Source of the DNA: Chromatiales bacterium
GTDB taxonomy: Bacteria > Pseudomonadota > Gammaproteobacteria > JACCYU01
NCBI GenBank assembly: GCA_031177845.1
Contig: JAPSGG010000133.1
Span: forward strand, 1-5,604
Length of the DNA stretch: 5,604 nt
Direction of reading: 5' to 3'
Positions 5,355 through 5,604 of the stretch are shown here, piece by piece (the stretch's first letter is position 1; every line of letters begins with the position of its first letter). Below the pieces are notes generated by a model. The model did no database searches. It was not told the origin of the DNA and saw nothing but the letters and a program-made list of their open reading frames with translations. Position numbers and translations under genes: made by a program.

Positions 5355-5604
5355 TTAGCAGGTCGTGCCCGAGCACGTGCGCAGCTGATTCAGCTTGGTA
5401 GCGAGTTGACTCTTGATCTCGCTATAGGCGCTATTGGCGTGGCGGCTTTGCAGCTGGTAAGGATCGCAGCTCGCCGTCCCACTGCGCATGTCGTATAGCT
5501 CACGCTCCCCGGTATTATGCTCGACATAAAGATAAGATGCATTGCGCACCGTTTTATAATCGAGGGTCTCGATGACCAGGTCACGGCCGCGCTCAACGTT
5601 GGGA
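5355..5604 (-). CDS. Sulfatase, C-terminal end (partial, cut by window edge)
   Basis: The minus-strand frame enters from the right edge and ends at TAA (5355-5357), giving about 82 C-terminal residues. It reads RGRDLVIETLDYKTVR, then YLYVEHNTGERELYDM, CDPYQLQSRHANSAYSEI and finally CSGTTC. The pattern Y-x-YVE-(x)-TGERELYD followed by DPYQLQ is the typical end of bacterial arylsulfatase-type enzymes, which hydrolyse sulfate esters using a formylglycine made from Cys or Ser. The catalytic N-terminal part is outside the window, so activity, substrate and localisation cannot be judged. A few extra residues (RSGTASC) sit between LYD and DPYQLQ compared with the usual LYDLRTDPYQLQ. It converges on the LuxR remnant with 51 bases between the stops and no visible terminator. 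Confidence 0.8.
   Translation of the reverse strand, partial: PNVERGRDLVIETLDYKTVRNASYLYVEHNTGERELYDMRSGTASCDPYQLQSRHANSAYSEIKSQLATKLNQLRTCSGTTC

Overview
The window looks like accessory chromosomal DNA from a GC-rich proteobacterium, probably a gammaproteobacterium. That rests on the gene families, the codon use and the C-run/G-run palindromic repeats; nothing in the window fixes a genus. There are five intact genes, all on the minus strand, then a stretch of gene debris, then the end of a sulfatase gene.

Minus strand, positions 3736 down to 217: a bufferin-type copper-response cluster. In transcription order it encodes a small secreted four-cysteine precursor (BufA, DUF2282), a multinuclear iron peptide-modifying enzyme (BufB, DUF692/MNIO), its partner protein (BufC, DUF2063), a DoxX-family membrane protein, and an SDR oxidoreductase resembling glucose 1-dehydrogenase. 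By family knowledge, BufB and BufC together convert cysteines of BufA into metal-binding heterocycles, and the exported product sequesters copper in the periplasm. DoxX is a usual fourth gene of these operons. The glucose-dehydrogenase-like gene is an unusual addition. A possible ECF-sigma-type promoter (GGAAGT-N16-CGTAGA) lies just upstream of bufA.

C-run/G-run repeat elements flank the doxX-SDR pair in inverted orientation (33-206 and about 1664-1756) and share an exact 26-base core. The second copy runs into bufC and encodes its last 20 or so residues. A different pair of perfect palindromes fills the doxX-SDR gap (1049-1106).

Positions 3791-5303 hold no intact gene that I can recognise. 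Inside are a decayed VapBC-type toxin-antitoxin pair (4049-4740) with an inherited 4-base overlap, premature stops and frameshifts, and a LuxR-type regulator (about 4815-5303) that keeps its DNA-binding domain but has lost its N-terminus and start codon. The right edge (5355-5604, minus strand) is the C-terminal end of a sulfatase whose gene begins outside the window.
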